Source: Eubacterium ruminantium
Lineage (GTDB): Bacteria; Bacillota; Clostridia; Lachnospirales; Lachnospiraceae
Reading direction: 5' to 3'
Assembly: GCA_900108205.1 (NCBI GenBank)
Contig: FNUU01000017.1
Location: 1-51,124, forward strand
Length of the DNA: 51,124 bases
Each line of letters begins with the position of its first letter. The first letter of the stretch is position 1. The position numbers and the translations under genes are program-made. The notes under the pieces were generated by a model. It ran no database searches. It was not told where the DNA came from and saw nothing but the letters and a program-made list of their open reading frames with translations. Shown one piece after another: positions 1 to 8,904 of this stretch.

Positions 1-240
1 ACTTATAACTGTTCTCTTATCATTTCTGGCAATGGTGTATCTGCCTTTTCGCCAATCGCTTTCTGATATATGTTTATTAACACTTGAAAGCACTTCACCA
101 AGAAATCCGGCAGCAAATGCCTCAGTAGATGCCTTAGCTGATACTTCCAGGGATCTGAAATCCATAGGGTCTTTCAAAAATCTTTCTTCAGCCTCAACTA
201 AACTATTAACTAATCCTTCCAATAGTGCTATAATGTTCAT
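1..240 (-). CDS. ISLre2-type transposase, N-terminal part (runs off window)
   Basis: The minus-strand frame from the ATG at 240 is open to the window edge and encodes 80 residues beginning MNIIALLEGLVNSLVEAEER. The stretch SDWRKGRYTIARNDKRTVIS near the end resembles the N-terminal region of ISLre2 family (UPF0236) transposases, where a W-R-x-G-R-Y/W segment is followed by R-T-V/L. The start has a GGAGG ribosome binding site about nine bases upstream. The catalytic part lies outside the window, so activity cannot be judged. The element abuts the 3' end of the permease gene at 324. Family assignment is from memory of the motif and is moderately secure. Confidence 0.7.
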   Translation of the reverse strand, partial: MNIIALLEGLVNSLVEAEERFLKDPMDFRSLEVSAKASTEAFAAGFLGEVLSSVNKHISESDWRKGRYTIARNDKRTVIS

Positions 241-309
241 GAGAGTATCTTCCTCCTTGTTTTGGGTTTTTTGGTCAAAATCATTATATCAAAGAGGCTT
301 GATACTCTC
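241..309 (-). promoter_or_regulatory. Transposase promoter and start-sequestering inverted repeat
   Basis: A TATAAT-like -10 lies at 283-288 on the minus strand. A perfect 9-bp inverted repeat, GAGAGTATC at 241-249 and GATACTCTC at 301-309, flanks the promoter and the GGAGG ribosome binding site, ending against the start codon. A transcript from the internal promoter would lack the distal arm, whereas read-through RNA from outside would contain both arms and could fold over the start. The IS terminus must lie between here and about 323 but cannot be placed exactly. Confidence 0.45.
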
Positions 310-323
310 TCTTTATTTTTTTA

Positions 324-1022
324 TTAAACTGACAAAAACTTTACTCTATTTGTAAGACGTCTTGCAGCAAAAACAAAAGAAAGTAAAAACGTCACAGTTT
401 CTGCAAATATTGCCCCCGGTACAGAAAAACCATTTTTACTCATATAATCCGACAAGCCGAAAACACCCCATGTAAACGGCCAAAACACTGCGCTTATATA
501 TATAACCGATATATCCTCTATTACAAGGATTATAATCATAGCTATAACAGCGTTTTGCAGAATCATTCTTACTACCATCCATCCGGTAAAAAAGAACAAA
601 CTCTGAAATATTATAAGAACCATCACTCTATAATCTGAATTCTCAGCTATAATGCGCAGTGAATCATTGGACGATTTCTTCATATGATCATAATCACTGA
701 AAACCATAAAAATCATTATAATGATGCCGTAGATAATAAGTATATTTGTCGATATTTCAGCCGCAACATATGTCCACCATTTCTTACGACTTCCATTTCT
801 ATGCATAGTCAACCGGAAAAGCTCCATTTCACTCTCAAATATGTATATGGTGAATATCCACACAGGGCTTAATATCATATTCCAAAATGCTATAAAGCTC
901 ACACTAATACCTTTATCTTTTCCTGCAAGATAAAGAAAAGGATTTTTGAACAGCATAAGAAATATGACAGACAAAACTATCGCATATATAATTTCAAATA
1001 ACAGAATGCATTTCTTATTCAT
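324..1022 (-). CDS. ABC-2 type permease, lantibiotic-immunity-like (232 aa)
   Basis: A polytopic membrane protein of 232 residues with about six hydrophobic segments, for example residues 8-28, 43-60, 88-110 and 134-155. It overlaps the ABC ATPase gene upstream by eight bases, so the two are translationally coupled and very likely form one exporter. The size and the ATPase-then-permease order resemble the immunity transporters EpiEFG/MutEFG and the bacitracin-type BcrAB, which expel or exclude peptides from the membrane. It is the last gene of the 7580-324 cluster and ends at the edge of the insertion sequence, so a few C-terminal residues may have been replaced. The substrate is unknown. Confidence 0.65.
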   Translation of the reverse strand: MNKKCILLFEIIYAIVLSVIFLMLFKNPFLYLAGKDKGISVSFIAFWNMILSPVWIFTIYIFESEMELFRLTMHRNGSRKKWWTYVAAEISTNILIIYGIIIMIFMVFSDYDHMKKSSNDSLRIIAENSDYRVMVLIIFQSLFFFTGWMVVRMILQNAVIAMIIILVIEDISVIYISAVFWPFTWGVFGLSDYMSKNGFSVPGAIFAETVTFLLSFVFAARRLTNRVKFLSV

Positions 1023-1650
1023 CTACAACTTTTCCGTTTTTCATGTAATACACTTTATCACAAAGAATATCAATATCTTCCTTAATATGACTTGCTATGA
1101 GTATAACGCGATTATCTTTTTTCATTGAAGCAATCAACCTTCTCATTTCTTCTACGCCAACTTCATCCATACTGTTCATAGGTTCATCAAGAACAATTAT
1201 TTCTGGATCTTCCATCAACGCCTGCGCAATACCAAGTCTCTGCTTCATACCGAGAGAATATTTACCAACATGTTTTTTTGATTCCGGATTGAGCCCAACC
1301 TTTCTGATCCATTCTTTGACCTCTTCAGCACCTATTCTTTTATTAATATCCGCTAGAAATTTCAAATTCTTATATGCAGATTCATGCCACATAAATCCCG
1401 GATTTTCAATGAGAGCGCCAAGTTTATCCGGAAAATCATAATTATTGTCCAGCTTTCTGCCCTTTATGATTATATCCCCTTCATCCGTTTTAAGATAACC
1501 ACATATAAGTTTAAATAAAACAGACTTTCCGGAGCCATTTCTGCCAACAAAGCCATATATCATATTATCCTCAAGTGTCAGATTAACTCCCGACAGAACT
1601 GTTTCATTTTTAAATTTTTTGCTTACATTTTTTATTTCTATCATGTTCAT
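1015..1650 (-). CDS. ABC transporter ATPase, bacitracin/lantibiotic type
   Basis: This 211-residue ATPase should energise the membrane proteins encoded around it. Walker A is GRNGSGKS near residues 32-39, the signature is SLGMKQRLGIAQ, Walker B is IIVLDEP and the switch histidine is in ASH. The SLGMKQRL form of the signature is typical of BcrA-like peptide-export ATPases. An ATG at 1650 was chosen because AAGGAG lies seven bases upstream; the longer frame to 1758 overlaps the preceding lipoprotein gene and has no such site. It is the only ATPase in a cluster containing three permease genes. Confidence 0.85.
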   Translation of the reverse strand: MNMIEIKNVSKKFKNETVLSGVNLTLEDNMIYGFVGRNGSGKSVLFKLICGYLKTDEGDIIIKGRKLDNNYDFPDKLGALIENPGFMWHESAYKNLKFLADINKRIGAEEVKEWIRKVGLNPESKKHVGKYSLGMKQRLGIAQALMEDPEIIVLDEPMNSMDEVGVEEMRRLIASMKKDNRVILIASHIKEDIDILCDKVYYMKNGKVVDE

Positions 1651-1717
1651 GATAATGCTCCTTAAGGTATATATTTCTTTCGCTTTTTCATTATTATGCA
1701 ATCTATATACTGCCAAT

Positions 1718-2779
1718 TTATTGTACTGCTTCCAAAATCTCCAACGTCTGCGCATCAAAAATAAAAACTATATATTCATCATCTTTGGGAAAACCTATTC
1801 CAACAGTCCAAACCGGTTTGAAATTATCATTGCTGTCAACCATATAGGCTAGCCGTATATATTTCACTTCGTTTCTTACAGGCGAAATCTCTCCCTGATA
1901 AAATCTTCTTTCTATTTCATTTATTAAAGAATCCACAGAATATACTTCTACACTCTGAGATTTATCAACTAAATAAAACTCACTTATAACCGCTCCAAAT
2001 ATTCCGTCATTTATAAATTCAACATTTATATCATTAAGCTTATTACAATTGCTCCCATTAATAACCGCTCCGCCATATATTTCCGGTTGCATGAAAATCC
2101 AATTATGAAAGTATTCTTCATTTGCCTCATATTGATGGTCTGTAATTACCACATCCATATTATTCTTTTCACAAATATCAAGTATCAGTTTTTCATACTC
2201 ATCCGTCTGTTTTTTTACCGTTTCATCATAATCTGAATAATGTAACACCTCTGATCCGTTTAATTTAAACATATAATTTTTTTCTGTAAGAGTATCAATG
2301 TTTATTCTTTTTCCATTAAAAACCGTAATCTCATATAAATCCTCATCTCCATTTGATACTATCCAGTTTCCTTCCAATACATTAGCATATTCTTCATACT
2401 GTTTTCCTAAAAACCGGTCACCTTCTCTCAGCGAATATAACTCTTCAAAGTACTCCTTTACCTCCGACACAGGCAGATATCTGTTTACAGTACCTGTACA
2501 TATTTTATCAGGATAAAAAACCTTCGCCTTTATTTTAATACCGTTAAAGCTTTCACCAATCTGCCTTTCTATATAACCAGCTTCCCCGGAACTATCGCTT
2601 ATTTTTCTTAAACTATTATCAATTACAGGTGCTGTGTTATTTTGACCAAATTCTTCTGTGTTTCCGGCAGTGTCATCGTTATCTTTCAAACCCTCATATT
2701 GTTCCCTCTTTGCGCAAGAACAAAAGCCTAAAAAACATAACAATATGATTATTATATATTTATTCTTTTTCATAATCAT
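1718..2779 (-). CDS. Predicted lipoprotein of the ABC/two-component cluster
   Basis: A 353-residue protein with a classic signal sequence: MIMKKNK, a hydrophobic stretch, then a cysteine pair in GFCSCAK that can serve as the lipid-attachment site. The mature part is hydrophilic, rich in acidic and aromatic residues, and ends in a segment (FIFDAQTLEILEAVQ) reminiscent of PepSY/YycI-like extracytoplasmic domains. I do not recognise the family firmly. It lies between two permease genes and the ATPase, which suggests an outward-facing accessory protein, perhaps a binding or sensing subunit. Start 2779 was chosen for the GGGGAG site seven bases upstream. Confidence 0.65.
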   Translation of the reverse strand: MIMKKNKYIIIILLCFLGFCSCAKREQYEGLKDNDDTAGNTEEFGQNNTAPVIDNSLRKISDSSGEAGYIERQIGESFNGIKIKAKVFYPDKICTGTVNRYLPVSEVKEYFEELYSLREGDRFLGKQYEEYANVLEGNWIVSNGDEDLYEITVFNGKRINIDTLTEKNYMFKLNGSEVLHYSDYDETVKKQTDEYEKLILDICEKNNMDVVITDHQYEANEEYFHNWIFMQPEIYGGAVINGSNCNKLNDINVEFINDGIFGAVISEFYLVDKSQSVEVYSVDSLINEIERRFYQGEISPVRNEVKYIRLAYMVDSNDNFKPVWTVGIGFPKDDEYIVFIFDAQTLEILEAVQ

Positions 2780-2813
2780 AACCGGTCTCCCCTCGTTATT
2801 TAATAACACCTAT

Positions 2814-3644
2814 CTAGTACGTTAATATGAATTCCGATCTTGGAATAATTATTTCCCCGATAACATATGCAATAAATACTATAAGTCCCATGTAACACAA
2901 ACTAAATGATACCGTCATATTACTCGGATTATAAAACGCCGTAAAAAGATAGTTCCTGTAAAGCGAAAGCTTTTTTACCCACATTGGTGCATATACCATC
3001 TGTTTATGAATAAACTCGCTTAAAATAACAACACCACCAGCCGCAAATGTACCTGCCATTTTCTTATCAAAAAACAGATTTAGCGAAAACATAAGCGACG
3101 TATAGATCATGGAATACAGTATTAGCAGCGTTATCGTTATAATCAACGTGGCTAGCGGTTTGAATTCAAATATATATTTTGATACCGGAGCAATATTATA
3201 TTTATTCATCTTCTCCGTCATTCCGCCCTTCATCCATAACACTGAAAGGCTCCATTCATTTTCAGGATATGCTTTTGTAATAAACGGCAGAATACTTGCT
3301 ATAACTAAAGTTCCATAGTAAATCAGCATATGAGTAAACATATACATCCAGCTTGCCTTATACCACGCATTTCTTTTTATCCTATGTATCATTACAAAGG
3401 ATCCGCTATTAATAAATGGTGCATCAGATAAAATAATTATTGCACCGATAATATATAGACCTGTCTGTCTTGAACTCACAATAAAACACTCAGATACATT
3501 TATTGTATGGCTCCCCGTATACATCCTGAAATTAATACTTTGCTTTATTATTGATAAAATCCCAATAAGGTACCCTGCAAAGATTCGTTTATCTGTAAAT
3601 GAAGTTTTTAAATTCCATATCATATACTGGACCGCTTTTTTCAT
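2814..3644 (-). CDS. ABC-2 family permease (276 aa)
   Basis: A 276-residue membrane protein with about six hydrophobic segments. It resembles ABC-2 type permeases in size and pattern but has no diagnostic motif. The ATG at 3644 is preceded by GGAG at nine bases; the longer GTG start at 3719 would overlap the upstream permease and was rejected. The upstream neighbour is another permease of similar size, so the two may form a heterodimer driven by the ATPase at 1015-1650. The substrate is unknown. Confidence 0.65.
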   Translation of the reverse strand: MKKAVQYMIWNLKTSFTDKRIFAGYLIGILSIIKQSINFRMYTGSHTINVSECFIVSSRQTGLYIIGAIIILSDAPFINSGSFVMIHRIKRNAWYKASWMYMFTHMLIYYGTLVIASILPFITKAYPENEWSLSVLWMKGGMTEKMNKYNIAPVSKYIFEFKPLATLIITITLLILYSMIYTSLMFSLNLFFDKKMAGTFAAGGVVILSEFIHKQMVYAPMWVKKLSLYRNYLFTAFYNPSNMTVSFSLCYMGLIVFIAYVIGEIIIPRSEFILTY

Positions 3645-3681
3645 ATCACGTTTCTCCACTTTTTTAAGCCCTTCAGATTCT

Positions 3682-4467
3682 CTATATCTTTCCCTTTCTG
3701 CACTGGTATAAAAAAACACCTCTTATAGCAATTGCAAGCACCGCAATATATAAAATATACAGAAGATAGGGCTTTCCAATCCATGTACCATCAGGAAAAC
3801 TCGCCTTTAATAAAAAATGAGGTACAAACTGATATATCTTGGAAAAAACATAAACCTGCCTGACCAGTATTTCTGATATTTGATCAAATATATATGGAAT
3901 AATATATGCAACATAACGATTATTTATTACCAAAGAAACAAACATTGAAAAAAGAGCCCAGAATATACCATGTAAAGCAAATCGAAGTCCCTCACACAGA
4001 ATATAAAAAAAACCTCCCCATATGTACATATATTTTGTCCACATCCATGTTTGTATCTGAAAACCACCATTTGTTGGAGTAGCAGCTGTACATCCGATTG
4101 CATAGCTTATTATTACAAGCAGAATATATGGCAGCAGTGTCGCTGTCATGCCTGAAATTCCTGCAGTTATTATCTTTTTCCTGATATAACTTTTTTTATT
4201 GATCCGGCTAAGTTCGGTTTTTAAAAATCCACTGTTCCGTTCCTCCATGATGGAGAATCCATATACAATCCCGGGAAATATTGCCGAAATCGGAACATAT
4301 ACCGAAAGTCTCATCAAATCTTCTATATGAGCCACTATATTTTTATCATAATTCTTTATTCCCCAATACCAGAGAGAGCTCCCACTTATCATTTCATACA
4401 TAAAAATGAACAAACTGATAAGCACAATAAAAAGCATCCTTACATTGAATACCGATCTTTTGAACAT
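3682..4467 (-). CDS. ABC-2 family permease (261 aa)
   Basis: A membrane protein starting MFKRSVFNVRMLFIVLISLF, with an N-terminal transmembrane segment followed by several more around residues 60-250, a layout usual in ABC-2 permeases of peptide exporters. ATG 4467 is preferred with GGGA six bases upstream; a TTG start at 4512 would place its ribosome binding site inside a terminator stem. It sits just upstream of the second permease with a short gap. Because a terminator precedes it, its expression may depend on partial read-through. Confidence 0.6.
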   Translation of the reverse strand: MFKRSVFNVRMLFIVLISLFIFMYEMISGSSLWYWGIKNYDKNIVAHIEDLMRLSVYVPISAIFPGIVYGFSIMEERNSGFLKTELSRINKKSYIRKKIITAGISGMTATLLPYILLVIISYAIGCTAATPTNGGFQIQTWMWTKYMYIWGGFFYILCEGLRFALHGIFWALFSMFVSLVINNRYVAYIIPYIFDQISEILVRQVYVFSKIYQFVPHFLLKASFPDGTWIGKPYLLYILYIAVLAIAIRGVFLYQCRKGKI

Positions 4468-4510
4468 ATTGATTCCCAAAACTATTCCGCCTCCCACTAT
4501 AGCCGCAGAC

Positions 4511-4549
4511 AAATAAAAATCCCCCTATTATGAATTCATCATAACAGGG
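4511..4549 (-). terminator. Rho-independent terminator after the 4595-5476 gene
   Basis: Arms at 4523-4533 and 4539-4549 form an 11-bp stem with one G-T pair, followed on the minus strand by ATTTTTATTT at 4520-4511. It divides the regulator/kinase/membrane-protein genes from the transporter genes and so probably works as an attenuator inside the cluster. Confidence 0.75.
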
Positions 4550-4594
4550 AGATGTCTCCTAGTTGTCACATTTAGATTAAATTTTCGTAATTTT

Positions 4595-5476
4595 TCATTT
4601 AACATCTAAATATATCTCATATACATCCAGATCAAAACTACGTCTATACATATTAATAATCATAATTACTTTATCACCCTCTTCAGAAATAACCTGACTA
4701 ACAATATCTGCTTTCATATTATTTTCTTTATATTCCATATTATTGTAATATTCCATCACCCCATCCTGCGTAGATTTTTCATTATTGATGAAATACTCGG
4801 TTTTTTCTGAAATAAAATTCAATCCATATTTATCAAGATAAAGTTTTTTCAAAATATCACATATATTCACATAACAATCCGGTGGTGTTTGCAATGTAAA
4901 ATATAACGGAGCACCTGTTTTCTCTGATGTTACAAAATGAACAACTATATACTTTCCGCTTGATAAAACAGTATCCATAAAAACCAGCAATCTATCCTCA
5001 ATGGATGTATCAACAAATTCGCCTGATCTTCCAGTTTTAATAAATCTATCCAGTTCCACTCCGTCATCTGATAATTCCGCATTCATTTTAGCAAAAAAAG
5101 GTATAATTAGATCAAATGTATCTGAAAACGATGAATCTCCTCCGTCTTTTTCATTAAAGCTATAATAATTCGGAGCATGTTTTATGACATCCGCATATTC
5201 CTTGGTTGTGATAATATCAATAATCATATCTTTTACACTTTTCTTAGTAATATCCATATTATTTTGTTCATTATCAATATTATCCGTAACACTGTCTGAA
5301 TATAATTTTCCAGAGTTTATTTTTTCCTCCTCCACTGTATTGATTATCTTTTTCTCTTCCTTTGATAGGGCATATCGTGGAATAAAGATGGCAATACCAA
5401 TCAGAACCAATGTGACACCTATTATAATAACTAAATCAGTTTTGTAATCTTTAATTCTCTTTATGATATTATTCAT
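4595..5476 (-). CDS. Membrane-anchored extracytoplasmic protein, unknown family
   Basis: A 293-residue protein with a short basic cytoplasmic N-terminus, one transmembrane segment at about residues 15-32 (LVIIIGVTLVLIGIAIFIP), then a hydrophilic domain rich in Asp, Glu and Asn. No catalytic motif or known fold is recognised. It follows the histidine kinase by 20 bases and is followed by a strong terminator, so it is probably expressed with the two-component system. A role as extracytoplasmic partner of that sensor or of the transporter is inference from position only. Confidence 0.6.
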   Translation of the reverse strand: MNNIIKRIKDYKTDLVIIIGVTLVLIGIAIFIPRYALSKEEKKIINTVEEEKINSGKLYSDSVTDNIDNEQNNMDITKKSVKDMIIDIITTKEYADVIKHAPNYYSFNEKDGGDSSFSDTFDLIIPFFAKMNAELSDDGVELDRFIKTGRSGEFVDTSIEDRLLVFMDTVLSSGKYIVVHFVTSEKTGAPLYFTLQTPPDCYVNICDILKKLYLDKYGLNFISEKTEYFINNEKSTQDGVMEYYNNMEYKENNMKADIVSQVISEEGDKVIMIINMYRRSFDLDVYEIYLDVK

Positions 5477-5496
5477 TTCTGTCCCGCTACCAAATC

Positions 5497-6921
5497 CTAC
5501 AAAATTAACTCCACAACAGTTCCTTTTCCCTCTTGGCTTGATATATTAAGCCTTCCGCCATGAAGAATTGCTATCTTATCACATAATGCAAGTCCTAAAC
5601 CGGCACCGTTCTGTTTACGTGAGCGCGCTTTATCCACCATAAAAAAAGCTTCTTTTACATGTGAAACATCTTTTTCCGATATACCGATTCCATCATCTTT
5701 TACTATAATACTATACCTATTTCTAAGACTTTTTTCCGTTTTCTTAATAGCCTCTTCCTCTTCTAAATCAAAAGATAATACTGATTTTCCAACCACCTGA
5801 ATATTTCGGCTTTCAGCTTTAATCGAATTATCAATAAGATTGAGTAATAATGTTTTAATCAGATCATATTCAACAGCAATATATTGATCATCACATGTAT
5901 AACTGATATTTATATTTCTATCAGAAATCCTTCCACAAATATTATCCCTGATATCGTCGAACATATCGTTAACAGCTATTTCTTCAAAAACAAAATGCTC
6001 TCTTTTCTCCATAGAGATATCCATGAGTTTTAAGGAAAGCGTCTCCAATCTCATTCCCTCATTCATGATGATACCGGCTTTTCTTCTGACTTCTTCATCT
6101 ACTTGCTTTCCCGTAGCTATCATATCTGCATATCCAATTATACTTGTCATTGGTGTTTTTATCTCATGTGAAAAATTAGCTATAAAATCTTCTTTTTCTC
6201 TAACATTTTCCTCCAGCCTGGTAATTTTATCCTCAATACTTTCAGCCATATTATCAAATGTATCAGCAAGTCTTCCAAGCTCATCTTTTCTCTTATCATT
6301 TATCCTGACAGTATAATCACCCTCAGATAGTTTAATACTTGCTTTATTGATCTTATTAATTGGTCTTGTTACTAAAATCGATATTACAAATGCAAATATC
6401 ATCGATGCTAAAATGGCTATAATAAAATAATGACTACTCTTTTCTCGGGTTTTTTCAGCACTAAGAAATACATTTTCAATATCCTCCAATGTATCAATTC
6501 GATATTTCTGATCATCAACCCAAATAAAACTTGTTGTTTGAATGTATTTTCCATTATTACCTGTAAATTCAATTGTTTTAGATATAATATGTTGCTCATC
6601 ACAATCACCTGTTATATCTATAATATCTGTGTTCGAACAGATTACTTTTCCATCTTTACTAACATTAAAATACACATCATCAGCTGGGATTGAAGAACTG
6701 CTATACATAAATGAATCTGTCTCATCTGTATTCTTATTATTCAAAACAAGAAGATCAAATTGCACACCCTGACATACTATCAAATGTCTCGAAACAGCGC
6801 TATTCTTTGCCTTATCGTATAGTTCATCAATTCCCATAGTTACTATCACTGTTTCGACAATTATCAGAAAAATAGAGAGAAAAAAAACTATACATAAATA
6901 TATCTTAGTAAACAGTTTCAT
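5497..6921 (-). CDS. Sensor histidine kinase with HAMP domain
   Basis: A 474-residue membrane kinase that should phosphorylate the regulator encoded immediately upstream. The order is: N-terminal transmembrane segment (residues 8-30), extracytoplasmic sensor of roughly 130 residues, second transmembrane segment (165-184), HAMP (185-237), HisKA with NFSHEIKTP and phospho-accepting His252, then HATPase_c with N box LIDNSIKA, G1 DDGIGIS and G2 GAGLGLALC. All catalytic boxes look intact. Start and regulator stop overlap by four bases (ATGA), indicating coupling. The adjacent ABC exporter suggests sensing of an envelope-active compound. Confidence 0.9.
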   Translation of the reverse strand: MKLFTKIYLCIVFFLSIFLIIVETVIVTMGIDELYDKAKNSAVSRHLIVCQGVQFDLLVLNNKNTDETDSFMYSSSSIPADDVYFNVSKDGKVICSNTDIIDITGDCDEQHIISKTIEFTGNNGKYIQTTSFIWVDDQKYRIDTLEDIENVFLSAEKTREKSSHYFIIAILASMIFAFVISILVTRPINKINKASIKLSEGDYTVRINDKRKDELGRLADTFDNMAESIEDKITRLEENVREKEDFIANFSHEIKTPMTSIIGYADMIATGKQVDEEVRRKAGIIMNEGMRLETLSLKLMDISMEKREHFVFEEIAVNDMFDDIRDNICGRISDRNINISYTCDDQYIAVEYDLIKTLLLNLIDNSIKAESRNIQVVGKSVLSFDLEEEEAIKKTEKSLRNRYSIIVKDDGIGISEKDVSHVKEAFFMVDKARSRKQNGAGLGLALCDKIAILHGGRLNISSQEGKGTVVELIL

Positions 6922-7580
6922 TGTCTCTCCTCTAATTTATAGCCTATACGAAATACTGTTTTAATATAGTCCTCCAGGCCCAGTTTCTTTCTGATCCTTT
7001 GTATATGATTATCAAGTGTCCTTGTATCTCCTTGATAATCAGTCTCCCAAACCGTTTCATACATATATGACCTTTTTAATGCCGCATTTTTATTTCTTAT
7101 CAGAAGAGATAACAATTCAAATTCCTTATTCGTTAATTCAATGACATTCCCGGCTTTTGTTACCAAATGTGCCTCAACATCAACCACCACATCATTCACT
7201 GTATATTTTTTTACAAGTTTTCCACAGCGTCTTAGTACAGTCTCGACTCTAGCGACCAATTCCCCAATCTGAAAAGGTTTAGATAAGTAATCGTCAGCTC
7301 CTCTCTTAAGCCCATTTATCCTTTCATCCGGCTGCCCAAGGGCAGAAATAATGATCACTGGCACTTTTGATGGTATAATATAATCTAGAATGTTATAACC
7401 ATCTATCTCGGGAAGCATCAAATCCAGAAGAACTAAATCCCATTTATCAGAATCAAACAACTCCAATCCTTCTTTACCATTAGAAGCAGTAATACAATTA
7501 TACCCTTCATTCAATAATATTTCTTTTATCAGATTTCTGATGTCATCATTATCTTCAATAATCAATATCTTTAACCACAT
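6918..7580 (-). CDS. OmpR-family response regulator
   Basis: A 220-residue regulator. The receiver domain has the acidic pair EDND, phospho-acceptor Asp in LLDLMLPE, the Thr/Ser position in ISA and Lys in LSKPF. A C-terminal winged helix follows (LTNKEFELL, then RTLDNHIQRIRKKLG). It partners the kinase at 5497-6921. Its start lies 25 bases after the alpha-galactosidase stop, so either a promoter sits inside that gene or the genes are partly co-transcribed. It probably controls the transporter genes downstream. Confidence 0.9.
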   Translation of the reverse strand: MWLKILIIEDNDDIRNLIKEILLNEGYNCITASNGKEGLELFDSDKWDLVLLDLMLPEIDGYNILDYIIPSKVPVIIISALGQPDERINGLKRGADDYLSKPFQIGELVARVETVLRRCGKLVKKYTVNDVVVDVEAHLVTKAGNVIELTNKEFELLSLLIRNKNAALKRSYMYETVWETDYQGDTRTLDNHIQRIRKKLGLEDYIKTVFRIGYKLEERQ

Positions 7581-7605
7581 AGAATCCTCTTGTCATCCAT
7601 AAGTC

Positions 7606-8901
7606 TCACACCATAAACACCTTGCATCCATGTGCTGGTACCACAGCGGAAATAACCTCTCCATCAGCTTCAATCTGATCACCGGTCCAAAAGTCCTTAA
7701 ATGAATCCTGCTCAACAGATTTTTTAGAAGCCTCTGAACAGAGTACTTCAATCCTTCTTTCAGAATCTGTCAGATTGAAAAGAGCCATGAAATGCTCGCC
7801 TGTCTTGTCATTTACAGCTTCCCAGACCGCTTCAAGATCAGTCCTGTTTATCTGATGCGGCTTTGCATCCGGTGTCTGCATTGAAAGGACTTTTTCATTT
7901 GTAAGAAGCTTCAGTGTTGCCCTATCCAAAAGCGGAAGTTCACTTCCTATCATGAGCGGTGAACCAAATATACACCACAAAGTGAGCATTGTTTTCTGCT
8001 CATCATATGTGAGATTACATTTCCACTCATGACCGAAGCCCTTGCCCATAACACCCAGAGGAAGCATATCACAGTCAGGATAACAGCCACGGGAAACATG
8101 CTTTTCCCATAACTCACATCTCCAGAACATTTCCTTAAGCAACGGCCACTGATCCCACAGATCATCTGTTATACGCCACATGTTTGCGTATTTTTCATAA
8201 TGCCAGGCATGTTCTATGAGAGCCGGTCCCGGCGAAAGTGACAGAACTATAGGCCGTCCGCTCTTCTCTATGGCCTCTGCCAGCATCTCTATCTCGTGCC
8301 TTCCGGAATACGGATCATGCGGATACATATTTGTATTACAGATATCATCACATTTTATATAATCAACGCCCCAATCCGCGTACAGACTTATGATCGAATC
8401 ATAATAAGCCTGTCCTGCATCAGTATTTCGTACTCCGTACATATCCGGATTCCACCTGCAGATTGAAGAAGGATCTGCAATATCCGATGCATCTATATCC
8501 GTTCCGAGGACCCTTCCGTGTGCATGAGCTGCATTTCTCGGAATTCCTCTCATGATATGAATTCCGAATTTCAGCCCCTTGCCATGAACGTAATCTGCCA
8601 ATGGCTTAAACCCATTTCCATCCTTTGAAGAAGGAAATCTCTCCGGATCCGGCAGAAGTCTTGAATATTCATCCATATAAAGCTTCGAAAATGGAATATA
8701 CTGATATTCATTTCGTCTGCTTCCGGCTCCCGCCGCATACCACTCAATATCAACTATCACATATTCCCAGCCATATCTTTTAAGATTATCTGCCATATAA
8801 TCGGCATTTCTCTTAACATCCGCCTCCGTAACCGTTGTATCGTAATAATCGTAACTGTTCCAGCCCATTGGAGGAACAGGTGCAAAATCATTTTTATTCA
8901 T
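7606..8901 (-). CDS. Alpha-galactosidase-like glycoside hydrolase, family GH27
   Basis: Hydrolyses terminal alpha-linked galactose, or a related sugar, from oligosaccharides. The 431-residue protein starts PPMGWNSYDYY, the usual opening of the GH27 barrel, and has the nucleophile motif VDYIKCDD and the acid/base region WRITDDLWDQW. A beta-sandwich C-terminus of about 90 residues follows. There is no signal peptide, so it acts in the cytoplasm on imported sugars. It follows the DegV gene by three bases. The exact sugar cannot be told from sequence: some GH27 members are isomaltodextranases or beta-L-arabinopyranosidases. Confidence 0.85.
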   Translation of the reverse strand: MNKNDFAPVPPMGWNSYDYYDTTVTEADVKRNADYMADNLKRYGWEYVIVDIEWYAAGAGSRRNEYQYIPFSKLYMDEYSRLLPDPERFPSSKDGNGFKPLADYVHGKGLKFGIHIMRGIPRNAAHAHGRVLGTDIDASDIADPSSICRWNPDMYGVRNTDAGQAYYDSIISLYADWGVDYIKCDDICNTNMYPHDPYSGRHEIEMLAEAIEKSGRPIVLSLSPGPALIEHAWHYEKYANMWRITDDLWDQWPLLKEMFWRCELWEKHVSRGCYPDCDMLPLGVMGKGFGHEWKCNLTYDEQKTMLTLWCIFGSPLMIGSELPLLDRATLKLLTNEKVLSMQTPDAKPHQINRTDLEAVWEAVNDKTGEHFMALFNLTDSERRIEVLCSEASKKSVEQDSFKDFWTGDQIEADGEVISAVVPAHGCKVFMV

Positions 8902-8904
8902 AAA

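Noticed and set aside
32..355. Plus-strand open frame of 107 codons at the window start
   Set aside because: It is the complement of the transposase frame, which has a good RBS and recognisable motif; this frame has neither.
1651..1758. N-terminal extension of the ABC ATPase
   Set aside because: The extension overlaps the lipoprotein gene and lacks an RBS, while ATG 1650 has AAGGAG at seven bases.
4468..4512. TTG start for the permease ending at 3682
   Set aside because: Its RBS would be the GGGGG of a terminator stem; the ATG at 4467 starts at the usual first transmembrane helix.
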